From the NCBI RefSeq assembly GCF_041927875.1, contig NZ_JBHFHN010000003.1: DNA of 64,000 bases, one strand, 5' to 3'. The notes under the pieces were generated by a model. That model saw only the letters and a program-made list of their open reading frames with translations. It ran no database searches and was not told the DNA's origin. Both the position numbers and the translations under genes were made by a program. Shown here in pieces: positions 24,662-33,575 of the stretch (position 1 is its first letter; every line of letters starts with the position of its first letter). This DNA is from Paracoccus sp041927875 (lineage in GTDB: Bacteria > Pseudomonadota > Alphaproteobacteria > Rhodobacterales > Rhodobacteraceae).

Positions 24662-26557
24662 CTAGCCCCGGTCGTTGAAATAGTTCCAGACCGTTTCGGC
24701 CATCGCATTCGAGATGCCGGGAACCTCTTGCAGATCGCTCAGGCCCGCGCGGCTGACCGCCTTGGCCGATCCGAAATGCGCCAGCAGTGCGCGCTTGCGG
24801 GTCGCGCCGATGCCGGGGATGTCGTCCAGCGGGCTGGCGGTCACGGTCTTGGCGCGGCGCGCGCGATGTGCGCCGATAGCCCAGCGGTGCGCCTCATCGC
24901 GCAGGCGCTGGATGAAGTACAGCACCGGATCATTGCGTTGCAGCGCAAAGGCGGGGCGACCGGGGCGGTGGAACTCCTCCTTGCCGTGGTCACGGTCGAC
25001 GCCTTTGGCGACCCCGATCAGCGGGATGTCGGCCACGCCCAGATCGGCCAGCACGGCAGCGACCGCACTGATCTGGCCTGCGCCGCCGTCGATCAGCAGA
25101 AGGTCGGGCCAGGCATCGCTGCTTCGGCCGGGGTCTTCCTCGATCAGGCGGGTGAAGCGGCGGGTCAGCACCTCGCGCATCATGCCGAAATCGTCGCCAG
25201 GGGTGATCTCGGTGCCCTTGATGTTGAACTTGCGATACTGGCTTTTGACAAAGCCCTCTGGCCCCGCCACGACCATGCCGCCCACCGGCTGGGCGCCCTG
25301 ATTGTGGCTGTTGTCGTAAATCTCGATCCGGCTGGGCGGGCCATCCAGATCGAAGGCCTGCGCCAGCCCCGCCAGCAGCCGCGCTTGGGCCGCACTTTCC
25401 GACATCCGCCGCCCCAAGGATTCCCGCGCGTTGCGACGCGCGTTTTCCACCAGCTCGGCCTTTTCCCCGCGCTGCGGCACCGCGACCTCGACCTTGCGGC
25501 CCGCGCGTTCGGCCAGCATTGCGGCGGTCAGGTCGGCATCCTCGGGATCATGCGACAAAAGCACCAGACGCGGCGGCACCTTGCCGTCATAGAACTGCGC
25601 AAGGAAGGCCTGCATCACCTCGGCTTCATCCGCGCCGGCACCGGTGCGCGGGTAAAAATCGTGATTGCCCCAACTTTGGTTGGCGCGGATGAAGAACACC
25701 TGCACGCAGGCCTGCCCGTTTTCCAGATGCAGCGCGATCACATCCGCCTCGGCCACGCCCTGCGGGTTGATGGTCTGGCTTTGCTGCACGGCGGTCAGCG
25801 CCTTGATCCGGTCGCGCAAAGCGGCGGCGCGTTCGTATTCCATCGCCTCGGCGGCATCGCCCATCTGCCGGGCCAGATCGGCCTGGATGCGGGTGGATTT
25901 GCCCTGCAGGAAATCTTCGGCATCCGTGACCAGATCGCGGTAATCGGCCAGGCTGATCTTGCCCACGCAAGGCCCCGCACAGCGCTTGATCTGATACAGA
26001 AGGCAGGGTCGGGTCCGGCTTTCCAGCACCGCATCGGTGCAGGACCGCAGCCCGAACACCCGCTGCAACTGGTTCAGCGTCCGATTGACCGCGCCCGCAC
26101 TGGCGAAGGGGCCGTAATAGTCGCCGGTCTCGGTCTTGGCACCGCGATGCTTCTTGATCTGGGCAAAGTCATGGCCCTTGGCGACAAGGATATTCGGGAA
26201 GGATTTGTCGTCGCGCAGCAGCACGTTATAGCGCGGCTTCAACTGCTTGATCAGGTTCTGCTCCAGCAGCAGGGCCTCAAGCTCGGTCCGGGTGGTCAGG
26301 AACATCATGCTGACGGTTTCAGCGATCATCCGGCTGATGCGTCCGGAATGGCCGGTGGCCCGCGCGTAATTCGACACCCGCGCCTTGAGGTTGCGGGCCT
26401 TGCCGACATACAGAACCTCGCCCTTGGCATTCAGCATCCGGTAGACCCCGGGCGAGCTGTCGAGCAGCCGCAGGTAATCAGCGATCACAACGGCACCGGC
26501 ACGACGCGGCGCTGCGGCGTCGGGATCAGGGCTGGCAGGCGGGTCAAGATCGGTCAT
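24662..26557 (-). CDS. uvrC: Excinuclease ABC subunit C
   Basis: 631 residues. Makes both incisions in nucleotide excision repair with UvrB. Visible domains: GIY-YIG endonuclease at about 30-115 (SSPGVYRMLNAKGEVLYVGK), a cysteine region (RPCLLYQIKRCAGPC), the UVR motif near 245 (MEYERAAALRDRI), the RNase H-like endonuclease domain (LLLIDGGAGQ) and C-terminal helix-hairpin-helix repeats (LDDIPGIGATRKRALLAHFG). Full length for alphaproteobacteria. The 300-bp region upstream is AT-rich and holds a DnaA-box-like site. Confidence 0.98.
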   Translation of the reverse strand: MTDLDPPASPDPDAAAPRRAGAVVIADYLRLLDSSPGVYRMLNAKGEVLYVGKARNLKARVSNYARATGHSGRISRMIAETVSMMFLTTRTELEALLLEQNLIKQLKPRYNVLLRDDKSFPNILVAKGHDFAQIKKHRGAKTETGDYYGPFASAGAVNRTLNQLQRVFGLRSCTDAVLESRTRPCLLYQIKRCAGPCVGKISLADYRDLVTDAEDFLQGKSTRIQADLARQMGDAAEAMEYERAAALRDRIKALTAVQQSQTINPQGVAEADVIALHLENGQACVQVFFIRANQSWGNHDFYPRTGAGADEAEVMQAFLAQFYDGKVPPRLVLLSHDPEDADLTAAMLAERAGRKVEVAVPQRGEKAELVENARRNARESLGRRMSESAAQARLLAGLAQAFDLDGPPSRIEIYDNSHNQGAQPVGGMVVAGPEGFVKSQYRKFNIKGTEITPGDDFGMMREVLTRRFTRLIEEDPGRSSDAWPDLLLIDGGAGQISAVAAVLADLGVADIPLIGVAKGVDRDHGKEEFHRPGRPAFALQRNDPVLYFIQRLRDEAHRWAIGAHRARRAKTVTASPLDDIPGIGATRKRALLAHFGSAKAVSRAGLSDLQEVPGISNAMAETVWNYFNDRG

Positions 26558-26858
26558 CGTCGGGCCATCGTGATTCTACTCAGGGCTGCAATGGCAGCCC
26601 GGCGGATGCAAGGGTCAAGCTGTCCACGGAATCTGTGGATAAGTCTGTTGGAAATCTTGGGGCAGCCGGAAAAAATCCTGTGTTTCAGCACCTTCAGATG
26701 CTTTGCCTAAAAAATAGGCAGATTTGCAGCCCATTGAAAACACAGCGTTTTTTATTGCGCGACGAGCAAGCACCTGATTTCCTTCACGGATTCTTAACGG
26801 CTTTGTCAGCTTTCCGTTACAAGTGGACAAGTTGCCGCGGCGTCCCTCTTGGCCGGGG
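26558..26858. other. AT-rich intergenic region with one DnaA-box-like site
   Basis: About 300 bp upstream of uvrC and downstream of the SDR gene, clearly richer in A/T than its surroundings. It contains TGTGGATAA (26634-26642), the reverse complement of the consensus DnaA box TTATCCACA, and a perfect inverted repeat TGCCTA-AAAAA-TAGGCA (26704-26720). A 97-codon minus-strand open frame (26615-26908) crosses it, but it overlaps the SDR gene end and I do not support it as a gene. Confidence 0.5.
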
Positions 26859-27629
26859 TCAATGATCAAGAATGTCCGGGGTCTGCCAGGCCAGATGCTG
26901 CCCGCCATCGGTGCAGATCAACTGGCCGGTGACCGAGGGCGCATCGAGGAAATAGTTCAGCGCCGCGCAGACATCATCGGGGTTTGCGCCGCGTTGCAGA
27001 AGCGTCGCCGCCCGCTGCCGGGTAAAGTGGTCCAGCGACTGCCGCGCGCCTTGCAGGGTCGGGCCGGGGCCGATGGCATTCACCCGCACATGCGGCGCCA
27101 GCCCCTGCGCCGCCGTCCGCGTCAGGGCCCACAGCGCCATTTTGGCCAGAGTATAGGTCGAAAAGGCCGGGGTCAGTTTCAGCACCCGCTGATCCAGCAT
27201 GTTGACGATCAGCGCGCGGGCGCGCGGCTCATCCCCGGAAAGATCGGCGCGGGGGGCTTGGGCCGCGAAATCCTGGGTCAGGATATAGGGGGCGCGCAGG
27301 TTCGACTGGAAATGCCGGTCCCAGCTGTCGCGGGTGGCCGTCTCGATCGTGTCATATTCAAAGATCGAGGCATTGTTGACCAGCACGCTGAGCGGCCCAA
27401 GCGCCTGGGCGGCCTCGGCCACCACGCGCCCGGTCTGGGCATCATCCAGCAGGTCGGCCTGCACAACGACGGCGCGCACACCAAGGGCGCGGGCCTCGGC
27501 TGCGACCTGCTCGGCGGCGTCGGTGGATTGGTGGCAATGGATCGCCACGTCCAGCCCGCGCCCGGCCAGCGACAGCGCCATGGCGCGGCCCAGCCGATGC
27601 GCGGCCCCGGTGATCAGCGCGGCGCCCAT
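26859..27629 (-). CDS. SDR oxidoreductase of pteridine reductase type (FolM-like)
   Basis: 256 residues, classical short-chain dehydrogenase. The nucleotide motif is TGAAHRLG (7-14) rather than TGxxxGxG; the basic residues suggest NADPH. The catalytic set is D146-Y159-K163, with Asp in place of the usual Ser and spacing equal to D181-Y194-K198 of Leishmania pteridine reductase PTR1. This points to reduction of dihydropterins (FolM/PTR1 group). I start at 27629 (MGAALITG), overlapping the antiporter stop by one base; the longer frame to 27752 runs through the antiporter gene. Confidence 0.82.
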   Translation of the reverse strand: MGAALITGAAHRLGRAMALSLAGRGLDVAIHCHQSTDAAEQVAAEARALGVRAVVVQADLLDDAQTGRVVAEAAQALGPLSVLVNNASIFEYDTIETATRDSWDRHFQSNLRAPYILTQDFAAQAPRADLSGDEPRARALIVNMLDQRVLKLTPAFSTYTLAKMALWALTRTAAQGLAPHVRVNAIGPGPTLQGARQSLDHFTRQRAATLLQRGANPDDVCAALNYFLDAPSVTGQLICTDGGQHLAWQTPDILDH

Positions 27630-28573
27630 CAGATCAGCACCCAGACATAGGCGGCATAAAGCGCCACCAGCCCCGCGCCAAGCGCCCGCCCTATCGGCCA
27701 GCCGCGCCACAGGAACGGCCCGATCAGCAGCGCGGTGCCCAGCATCACCCACAAGTCCAGCCGCAGCAACTCGGGCGGCACCGGCAGGTTGCCGACCAGG
27801 CCGGCCACGCCGATGATGCCCAGCAGGTTGAAGATGTTCGAGCCGACGACATTGCCAAGCGCCACATCCGCCCGCCCCCGCAGCGCCGCCATGACCGAGG
27901 TCATCAGCTCGGGCAGCGAGGTGCCGACCGCGACCAGCGTCAGCCCGATCACCGTTTCACTGATCCCCAAGGCGCGGGCGATGTCGGTGGCGCCGTTGAC
28001 CAGCAGTTGCGCTCCGACGGGCAGGCCGATCAGCCCGCCGATCAGCAGCGCGGCAATCATCATGGGCGACATGTGGCCATCGGCGCCCTCGACCGCCGCC
28101 TCGGCCTCACGCGCGGCGCTGCGGTGGGCAAGGGCGTCGCGGATCTGATCCCAGACCATCAGCCCCAGCCCGCCCAGCAGGATCAGCGCGTGCCACCAGG
28201 TGAACGGCCCGGCAAATGCCAGGGCGATGAACAGGACCGAGGCCGCCACCATGATCGCCCAGCTTTTGCGCAGGTCATGTTCATCGGTGCGGATGGCCGA
28301 GATCAGCGCCGGGATCCCCAGCACCAGCAGGATATTGGCGATGTTCGAGCCGACGACATTGCCCAAAGCCAGCCCCGGCGCGTCGCCCAGAACAGCGGCG
28401 ACCGAGACGATCATCTCGGGTGCGGAGGTGCCAAAGGCCACGACCGTCAGCCCGACGATCAGCGCCGGGATCCCCAACCGCAGCGACAGGTTGACCGCGC
28501 CGCGCACCAGGAGCTCACCCGCCACGACCAGCAGGATCAGGCCCGCCACCACCAATGCCACGCTGACCAGCAT
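27629..28573 (-). CDS. Calcium/sodium antiporter (CaCA, YrbG family)
   Basis: 314 residues, about 10 membrane helices in two inverted halves. Each half carries the alpha-repeat signature: GTSAPEMIVSV with GNVVGSNIANI, and GTSLPELMTSV with GNVVGSNIFNL, with the Glu residues that coordinate cations. Exchanges Ca2+ for Na+ (or K+/H+) at the inner membrane. An acidic/charged loop after helix 5 is short, as in YrbG. Sits in a run of close minus-strand genes with a small membrane protein and sppA. Confidence 0.93.
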   Translation of the reverse strand: MLVSVALVVAGLILLVVAGELLVRGAVNLSLRLGIPALIVGLTVVAFGTSAPEMIVSVAAVLGDAPGLALGNVVGSNIANILLVLGIPALISAIRTDEHDLRKSWAIMVAASVLFIALAFAGPFTWWHALILLGGLGLMVWDQIRDALAHRSAAREAEAAVEGADGHMSPMMIAALLIGGLIGLPVGAQLLVNGATDIARALGISETVIGLTLVAVGTSLPELMTSVMAALRGRADVALGNVVGSNIFNLLGIIGVAGLVGNLPVPPELLRLDLWVMLGTALLIGPFLWRGWPIGRALGAGLVALYAAYVWVLI

Positions 28574-28582
28574 GATCGCCCC

Positions 28583-28660
28583 CTATTTCCGCAACCGCCA
28601 GCCACCGATCCAGGCGATCAGCGCCATCACCACCAGAAAGACCAGAACCGCCTTGACCAT
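28583..28660 (-). CDS. Very small single-helix membrane protein
   Basis: 25 residues: a Lys, one hydrophobic helix (AVLVFLVVMALIAWIGGW) and a basic tail RLRK, giving an N-out or N-in tail-anchored topology. It starts 1 bp after the sppA stop and ends 9 bp before the antiporter start, so it is probably cotranslated with both. Too short for family recognition; the compact hydrophobic composition and tight spacing are the only support. Confidence 0.55.
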   Translation of the reverse strand: MVKAVLVFLVVMALIAWIGGWRLRK

Positions 28661-28661
28661 A

Positions 28662-29474
28662 TCAGCGCCACCCCGAAAACGTGCCGGGATCGCGCAGCGC
28701 GGTCTCGGCCCGGTCCAGCACGCCATCGGCCAGATCAACGCCCAGCCGCCGGAACCACGGACGCCGCGCGGCATGGGTGACAAAGCGGATGTCATCGCCA
28801 AACAGCGCGCGCATCTTAGGCTCCAGATGGGCAATGCCGTCGATCAGGCCCAGTTCGGCGGCCTGCGTGCCGACCCAGACATCGCCGGTGAAAAGATCGC
28901 GCGCGGCGTCCAGCCGGTCGCCACGCCGCGACCGCACCCAATCCTTGAAGGCTGCGTGCATCGGCTCCAGCAGCGCCTTCAGCCGGGCCACATCCTCGGG
29001 CTTTTCGGGGCGGAACGGGTCCAGGAAACTTTTCGATCCGCCCGCGGTATGCACGCGCCGCTCGATCCCGTGCCGGGCGATCAGATCGGACAAGCCGAAG
29101 CCCGCCGAGATCACCCCGATCGAGCCGATGACCGAGGTCGCATCCGCCCAGATCCGATCCCCCGCGCAAGCCAGCCAATACCCGCCCGAGGCCGCCATAT
29201 CCTCGACGAACACATGCACAGGCACGTCATGCTTGTCGGCCAATCGCCGGATGCGCGCCGCGATCAGCGACGACTGCACCGGCGATCCGCCGGGCGAATT
29301 GATGACGATGGCCACCGCTACCGGCTTGCGCGCGAATGCCGCCGCCAGCAGGGGCGCCACGCCCGCATCGGTCAGCCCGGCACCCGACAGCCGCCCGGTC
29401 GCGCCAATCGGCACGGACAGTCGCACGACACTGACCCGCGCGCGGCGGCCGAGAAAGGGAATACGCCATTTCAT
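28662..29474 (-). CDS. sppA: S49 family signal peptide peptidase SppA-like
   Basis: 270 residues, short SppA type with one catalytic domain. INSPGGSPVQSS forms the oxyanion loop, ASGGYWLACAGDRIWA contains the nucleophile Ser and GSIGVISAGFGLSDLI the following conserved segment; the general base Lys is expected in the IERRVHTAGGSKSFLDPF region. Degrades cleaved signal peptides or membrane stress products. I start at 29474 (MKWRIPFLGRR) since upstream sequence is a repeat element. No clear N-terminal helix, so it may be soluble or peripheral. Confidence 0.88.
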   Translation of the reverse strand: MKWRIPFLGRRARVSVVRLSVPIGATGRLSGAGLTDAGVAPLLAAAFARKPVAVAIVINSPGGSPVQSSLIAARIRRLADKHDVPVHVFVEDMAASGGYWLACAGDRIWADATSVIGSIGVISAGFGLSDLIARHGIERRVHTAGGSKSFLDPFRPEKPEDVARLKALLEPMHAAFKDWVRSRRGDRLDAARDLFTGDVWVGTQAAELGLIDGIAHLEPKMRALFGDDIRFVTHAARRPWFRRLGVDLADGVLDRAETALRDPGTFSGWR

Positions 29475-29523
29475 CCGCCCGATGTAGGCCGCCCCGCCCC
29501 CGATCACAAGGCGCGCGCCCTGC

Positions 29524-29591
29524 TGCTTTCTTCTTGGCAGAAATATCCCGGGGGAAGGCCGCGGCGCGACCGGGGGCAAAGCCCCCCTGCC
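29524..29591. repeat. CTTTC-TTGGCA intergenic repeat between sppA and the OCD gene
   Basis: CTTTCTTCTTGGCAGAAA followed by TATCCCGGGGGAAGGCC, then a GGGGGC-AAA-GCCCCC hairpin at 29574-29588 just after the OCD stop. The first block matches the nirN-start element and the arms of the terminator palindromes. The hairpin probably ends the OCD transcript. Confidence 0.65.
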
Positions 29592-30506
29592 CTAGCGGGC
29601 CTGCCAGGCCGCCAGGATATAGCGCGCAGTCATCAGATCCAGATGCGCGCCGCCGCCATTCTTGCAGATGGTGATCGCCTGATCGTCGGGCCGCCGAAAG
29701 CCGCCACTGGCCAGATCATAGTAATCCGCGCGCACATCGCCCGGCCCGATCACGCCGCGCGCAATCGGGTCTTTCAGCTCACCGATATGGGCGATGGTGG
29801 TGGCGCGGCTGTCGACAAAGATCGCGGCGCGGCGCAGGGCGGTGTCGTCGACCTCGCGCATGTCGGGGCGAAAGGCGCCGATCAGGTCCAGATGGGTGCC
29901 CGGCGAAAGCCACTCGCCCCGGATCACCGGCTGGGTCGCCATGGTGCAACTGGCGATCAGATCGGCCCCGGCGACGGCCTCGGCCAGATCGGGCGCGACC
30001 TGGGCATCCATGTCGCGCGCCAGGCGTTCGGCGCCATCCGCGCTGCGGTTCCAGATGCTGACGGCAATGCCCGGAAAGGCCGCGCGATAGGCCGCGATCA
30101 TGCTGGCTGCCACCGCCCCCGCGCCGACGATCAGCGCCCGCCCGGCATCGGGCCGCGCCAGATGCCGCGCCGCCAGCAGGCTGTCGCCCGCCGTCTTCCA
30201 GCGGGTGACCAGGTGAAAGTCGATCAGCGCCTCGGGTCGGCCATCGCGGTCATCATAGAGGGTGACCGAGCCATTCACGGCGGGCAGCGCGCGGTCGCGG
30301 TTGCCCGGCATCACCGTCGCCGCCTTGACCGCCAGGCCCAACCCGTCGATCCAGGCCGATCGGGTCAGCAGCGTATCGGCGCCGCGATACAGGAAGGTAT
30401 CGGCCACCTCGGCGCGGGGCAGCGCATGGGCGGCCTCGATCGCCTCGGTCAGGGCGACCCAATCCAGCAGCTCTTCGGCCTCGGGTCCGACGATCTCGAT
30501 GCTCAT
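29592..30506 (-). CDS. Ornithine cyclodeaminase / mu-crystallin family protein
   Basis: 304 residues. NAD(P)-binding fold with IVGAGAVAASMIAAY at about 143-157 and IWNRSADGAERLA after it; family members act on ornithine, alanine, lysine-derived imines or ketimines. K for substrate is expected in the GLAVKAATV segment, and DLIGAFRPDMREVDD is the family's Asp motif. Starts with ATGA overlapping the HAD gene stop. True substrate cannot be told. Confidence 0.85.
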   Translation of the reverse strand: MSIEIVGPEAEELLDWVALTEAIEAAHALPRAEVADTFLYRGADTLLTRSAWIDGLGLAVKAATVMPGNRDRALPAVNGSVTLYDDRDGRPEALIDFHLVTRWKTAGDSLLAARHLARPDAGRALIVGAGAVAASMIAAYRAAFPGIAVSIWNRSADGAERLARDMDAQVAPDLAEAVAGADLIASCTMATQPVIRGEWLSPGTHLDLIGAFRPDMREVDDTALRRAAIFVDSRATTIAHIGELKDPIARGVIGPGDVRADYYDLASGGFRRPDDQAITICKNGGGAHLDLMTARYILAAWQAR

Positions 30507-31123
30507 GCGGCCTCCGCTTCGCTCAACAGCCCCGCCGCGACCAGCCGGTCTGCCCAACCCTGTGGCCCGTCGAACAGATGCGTCTGCCAGCCCCGCGCTG
30601 CCGCCTGGGCAATATTGTCGGCGCGGTCATCGGTGAACAGCAGGTCACCGGGGCGGATGCCGCAATCTTCCTCGACCGCCTGATAGATCGCGGGGTCCGG
30701 CTTGATCACCCCCAGATGACCCGAGACATAGGCGCGGTCGAACTCGGTCAGGAAGGGATAGTGGCGGCAGGCCAGATCAAAGGTCTGGATGCCGAAATTG
30801 GTCAGCGCGAACACCGGCACACCCTTGGCGCGAAGGGCGCGCAGCAGCCGCACGGAATGGTCGATCGCCGGGCTGGCCATCTGCAACCAGTCGTCGTGCC
30901 AGCGCAGGATCTCGACCCGCCATTCGGGATGGGCATCGGCCATCGCCTGCACGGTGGCATGGAAATCCTGCCCCCGGTCGATGCCGTCATTCATGCCGTG
31001 CAGATCCAGCGCTGCGAACATGGCGCTGCGGCGATCGGGACCGATAATCCGGTCATAATGGCGTTCGGGGTTCCATTCGATCAGCACATTGCCGATGTCG
31101 AACACGACGGCGTTGACGGCCAT
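30503..31123 (-). CDS. HAD-like hydrolase (HAD-IA, haloacid dehalogenase/epoxide hydrolase-N-type)
   Basis: 206 residues. Motif I FDIGNVLIEW (the nucleophile Asp is the first residue; the usual second Asp is Asn in this subfamily), motif II in ALTNFG, motif III with the KPDPAIYQ loop, and motif IV DDRADNI. Resembles YihX-type sugar-phosphate phosphatases. I start at 31123 (MAVNAVVFD); 1 bp separates it from the stop of the YaiI gene. Substrate unknown. Confidence 0.87.
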   Translation of the reverse strand: MAVNAVVFDIGNVLIEWNPERHYDRIIGPDRRSAMFAALDLHGMNDGIDRGQDFHATVQAMADAHPEWRVEILRWHDDWLQMASPAIDHSVRLLRALRAKGVPVFALTNFGIQTFDLACRHYPFLTEFDRAYVSGHLGVIKPDPAIYQAVEEDCGIRPGDLLFTDDRADNIAQAAARGWQTHLFDGPQGWADRLVAAGLLSEAEAA

Positions 31124-31124
31124 G

Positions 31125-31568
31125 TTACCTCCGCAGAAGGTGGTCGAGGGCTTGCAGGAAACGCGCCCGATCGGCCTTTGTAAACCCCCGGCCACCGCCC
31201 TTGGGGCCGCCGGTCGGGTCGGCTGCGCGCAGATCGGCCATCAGATCGCGGGTAGCCAACGCGGGGCCGATATTGGCGGGCGTCAGGGTGCTGCCATCGG
31301 GGCGCAGCACGCGCGCGCCCGCCTCGATCGCGCGGGCGGCCAGCGGCAAGTCGGTCGTCACCACCACGTCGCCCGCCCCCGCATGGGACGCGATATGGAT
31401 ATCGGCGGCATCGGGGTCGGCCGGCACATAGACCATCTGCACCAGCGGATGCTGCGACGGTCGGATGCCCCCGTTCGACACCATGCGAACCGCGACACCG
31501 TGGCGGATCGCCACCGCCTCGGCCTCGGCCCGCACCGGGCAGGCATCGGCATCGACCCACAGCATCAT
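31125..31568 (-). CDS. YaiI/YqxD (DUF188) family protein
   Basis: 147 residues with the DUF188 start WVDADACPVRAEAEAVAIRHG and the PIN-like acidic positions (DAGAGDVVVTTDLPLAARA). The C-terminal GGRGFTKADRARFLQALDHLLRR is also typical. The fold is related to PIN nucleases, though the function has not been established to my knowledge. ATGA overlap with the upstream AEC gene. Confidence 0.92.
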   Translation of the reverse strand: MMLWVDADACPVRAEAEAVAIRHGVAVRMVSNGGIRPSQHPLVQMVYVPADPDAADIHIASHAGAGDVVVTTDLPLAARAIEAGARVLRPDGSTLTPANIGPALATRDLMADLRAADPTGGPKGGGRGFTKADRARFLQALDHLLRR

Positions 31569-32485
31569 GACGTCACCCAGGCGATCACCAGCGGCACGGT
31601 CAGGATGCTGACCGCGGTCGAGATCAGGATCGCCGCCGACACCCGATGCAGCGCCACCTGATAATGCGCGGCCAGCATATAGACATTGCCCGCCACCGGC
31701 AGCGCGGCGGCAGCGATCATCACCCCGGCGGCAAAGGGGTCGACGCCGAACAGCATGAGCGCGGCAATGCCGACGGCCAGCGGGTGCAGCACCAGCTTGG
31801 CCAGCGACAGCCAGGCGGCGGGGCCGATGCGTTCGGATGCCTCACGCACGGCCAGCGAGGCACCGATGGCAAACAGCGCGCCGGGCGTGGCGGCAGCGCC
31901 CAGCAGGGTGACGAACTCGGCCAGCGGCGCGGGCATCGGCGCGCCGGTCGCGCCCCAGGCCAGCCCCGCCGCCATCGACACGATCATCGGATTGCGCAGC
32001 ACTCCCAGCCCCAGCCGGGCCAGGTTCACCCGGCCCTCACGCGTCGCGGTGATCAGCGCGGTGATCAGCACCGAGAACACGATCATGTCGATGGTAAGCA
32101 CCATCAGCACCGGCGCCGCCGCCGCAGGCCCCAGCAGCACCACCAGCATCGGCACGCCCAGAAAGCCGGTGTTGCCGGTCATCGCGGTATGGGCCTCCAT
32201 CGCGGCATCGGCAAAGGGCTGGCGGCGGGCGCGGGCCACGGCGAAGCCCAGCAGCCAGACCACGCCCGACCCCAGCAGATAGGCCGCCACAAAGCGCGCA
32301 TCGAACAGGCTGGCCAGATCCAGCCCGGCGGCAAAGCGGAACAGCATCGCCGACAGCGCGAAATAGAACACGAACTTCGTCAGCCAGCCGGTCGCCTCGG
32401 CCGGGAAAAACCGGCTGCGCCCGGCCAGCCAGCCAAGGCCGATCAGCGCGAAAAACGGCAGGGTCTTCAGAAAGATCGGCAGCAT
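31565..32485 (-). CDS. AEC family transporter
   Basis: 306 residues, about 10 membrane helices in two 5-helix halves; auxin efflux carrier family, used in bacteria for malonate, malate or related organic acids. The middle segment TGNTGFLGVPMLVVLLG is the conserved crossover region, and ALFAIGASLA the matching region in the second half. Starts at 32485 (MLPIFLKTLPFF). First gene of the AEC-YaiI-HAD-OCD run joined by ATGA overlaps. Substrate not inferable. Confidence 0.9.
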   Translation of the reverse strand: MLPIFLKTLPFFALIGLGWLAGRSRFFPAEATGWLTKFVFYFALSAMLFRFAAGLDLASLFDARFVAAYLLGSGVVWLLGFAVARARRQPFADAAMEAHTAMTGNTGFLGVPMLVVLLGPAAAAPVLMVLTIDMIVFSVLITALITATREGRVNLARLGLGVLRNPMIVSMAAGLAWGATGAPMPAPLAEFVTLLGAAATPGALFAIGASLAVREASERIGPAAWLSLAKLVLHPLAVGIAALMLFGVDPFAAGVMIAAAALPVAGNVYMLAAHYQVALHRVSAAILISTAVSILTVPLVIAWVTS

Positions 32486-32578
32486 GGCGGTTCCGTGACT
32501 TGCCGCCACGGTTTCACGCGCCGGGCGGGATTGCAAGCCGCCCCGCCCCGCGTCAGGATTGCCGAAACGGAGGTGCGC

Positions 32579-33571
32579 ATGAAACCCGGTCCGCTGAATC
32601 TGATCACCGATGTCGCGGGCCTGCGGGTCGGGCAGGCATCGGATGCGCGGCTGAAATCCGGGATCACGGTGCTGGTGGGCGAGGCGCCGCTGACCGCTGC
32701 CGTGGCGGTGATGGGCGGGGCGCCCGGCACGCGCGAGACCGACCTTCTGGCGCCCGACAAGCTGGTTCAGGGGGTTGATGCACTGGTGCTGGCGGGCGGG
32801 TCGGCGTTCGGGCTGGCCGCCTGCGACGGCGTGGCGGCCGGGCTGCGCGCACAGGGGCGCGGCTTTGCGGTCGGCGATCAGCTTGTGCCGATCGTGCCGG
32901 GCGCGATCCTGTTTGACCTGCTGAACGGCGGCGACAAGGGCTGGGACGACAACCCCTATCCCGCGCTTGGTCGTGCGGCCCTGAACGCCGCCGCGCGCGA
33001 CTTTGATCTGGGGACTGCGGGCGCGGGGCATGGCGCGACGACCCATGGTCTGAAGGGCGGGATCGGATCGGCGTCGATCGTGCTGGATCGCGGCTTCACA
33101 GTGGGCGCCCTGGTCGTGGTCAACAGCCTGGGATCGGTGATCCGCGGCAACGGGCCGGGCTTCTGGGCCAGCGACTGGGAAATGGGGGCCGAGTTCGGCG
33201 GGTTGGGCACGCAGGGCCGCCCCGATCCGGGTGCCGAGCCGGTGATGGGCAAGGAGCCCGGTCAGGCCACGACCATCGCCATCATCGCCACCGACGCCGC
33301 GCTGACCAAGGCCGGTACGCAGCGGCTTGCGGTGGCCGCCCACGACGGGATGGCGCGGGCCATCGTGCCGTCGCACACGGTGCTGGATGGCGATCTGGTC
33401 TTTGCCGCGGCGACCGGCGCGCGCCCCCTGGCCGATCCGGTGGCCGATGCCTTTGCCCTGGGCCATGCGGCGGCGGCCTGTCTGGCCCGTGCCATTGCCC
33501 GCGCCGTCTATCACGCCCGCCCCGAACCCGGCGACCCCCTTCCGACCTGGCGGCAGCGGTTCGGCGGATGA
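32579..33571 (+). CDS. P1 family (DmpA/BapA-like) aminopeptidase
   Basis: 330 residues, Ntn-hydrolase fold that autocleaves into two chains. The expected cleavage and nucleophile lie at T231 in GQATTIAIIATDA, the form common in the group. GGSAFGLAACDGV and GGIGSASIVL are other family motifs. Substrates are N-terminal D- or L-residues or beta-peptides depending on subtype. ATG 32579 has ACGGAGG 6 nt upstream. Convergent with the SH3 gene across a strong terminator. Confidence 0.9.
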   Translation: MKPGPLNLITDVAGLRVGQASDARLKSGITVLVGEAPLTAAVAVMGGAPGTRETDLLAPDKLVQGVDALVLAGGSAFGLAACDGVAAGLRAQGRGFAVGDQLVPIVPGAILFDLLNGGDKGWDDNPYPALGRAALNAAARDFDLGTAGAGHGATTHGLKGGIGSASIVLDRGFTVGALVVVNSLGSVIRGNGPGFWASDWEMGAEFGGLGTQGRPDPGAEPVMGKEPGQATTIAIIATDAALTKAGTQRLAVAAHDGMARAIVPSHTVLDGDLVFAAATGARPLADPVADAFALGHAAAACLARAIARAVYHARPEPGDPLPTWRQRFGG

Positions 33572-33575
33572 ACAA

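Noticed and set aside
26634..26642. Chromosomal origin at the DnaA box
   Set aside because: Only one perfect box and none of the usual origin neighbours (dnaA, dnaN, hemE, parAB) nearby.
26615..26908. 97-codon minus-strand frame upstream of uvrC
   Set aside because: Overlaps the end of the SDR gene and covers an AT-rich regulatory region; no domain. Could be revisited if conserved.
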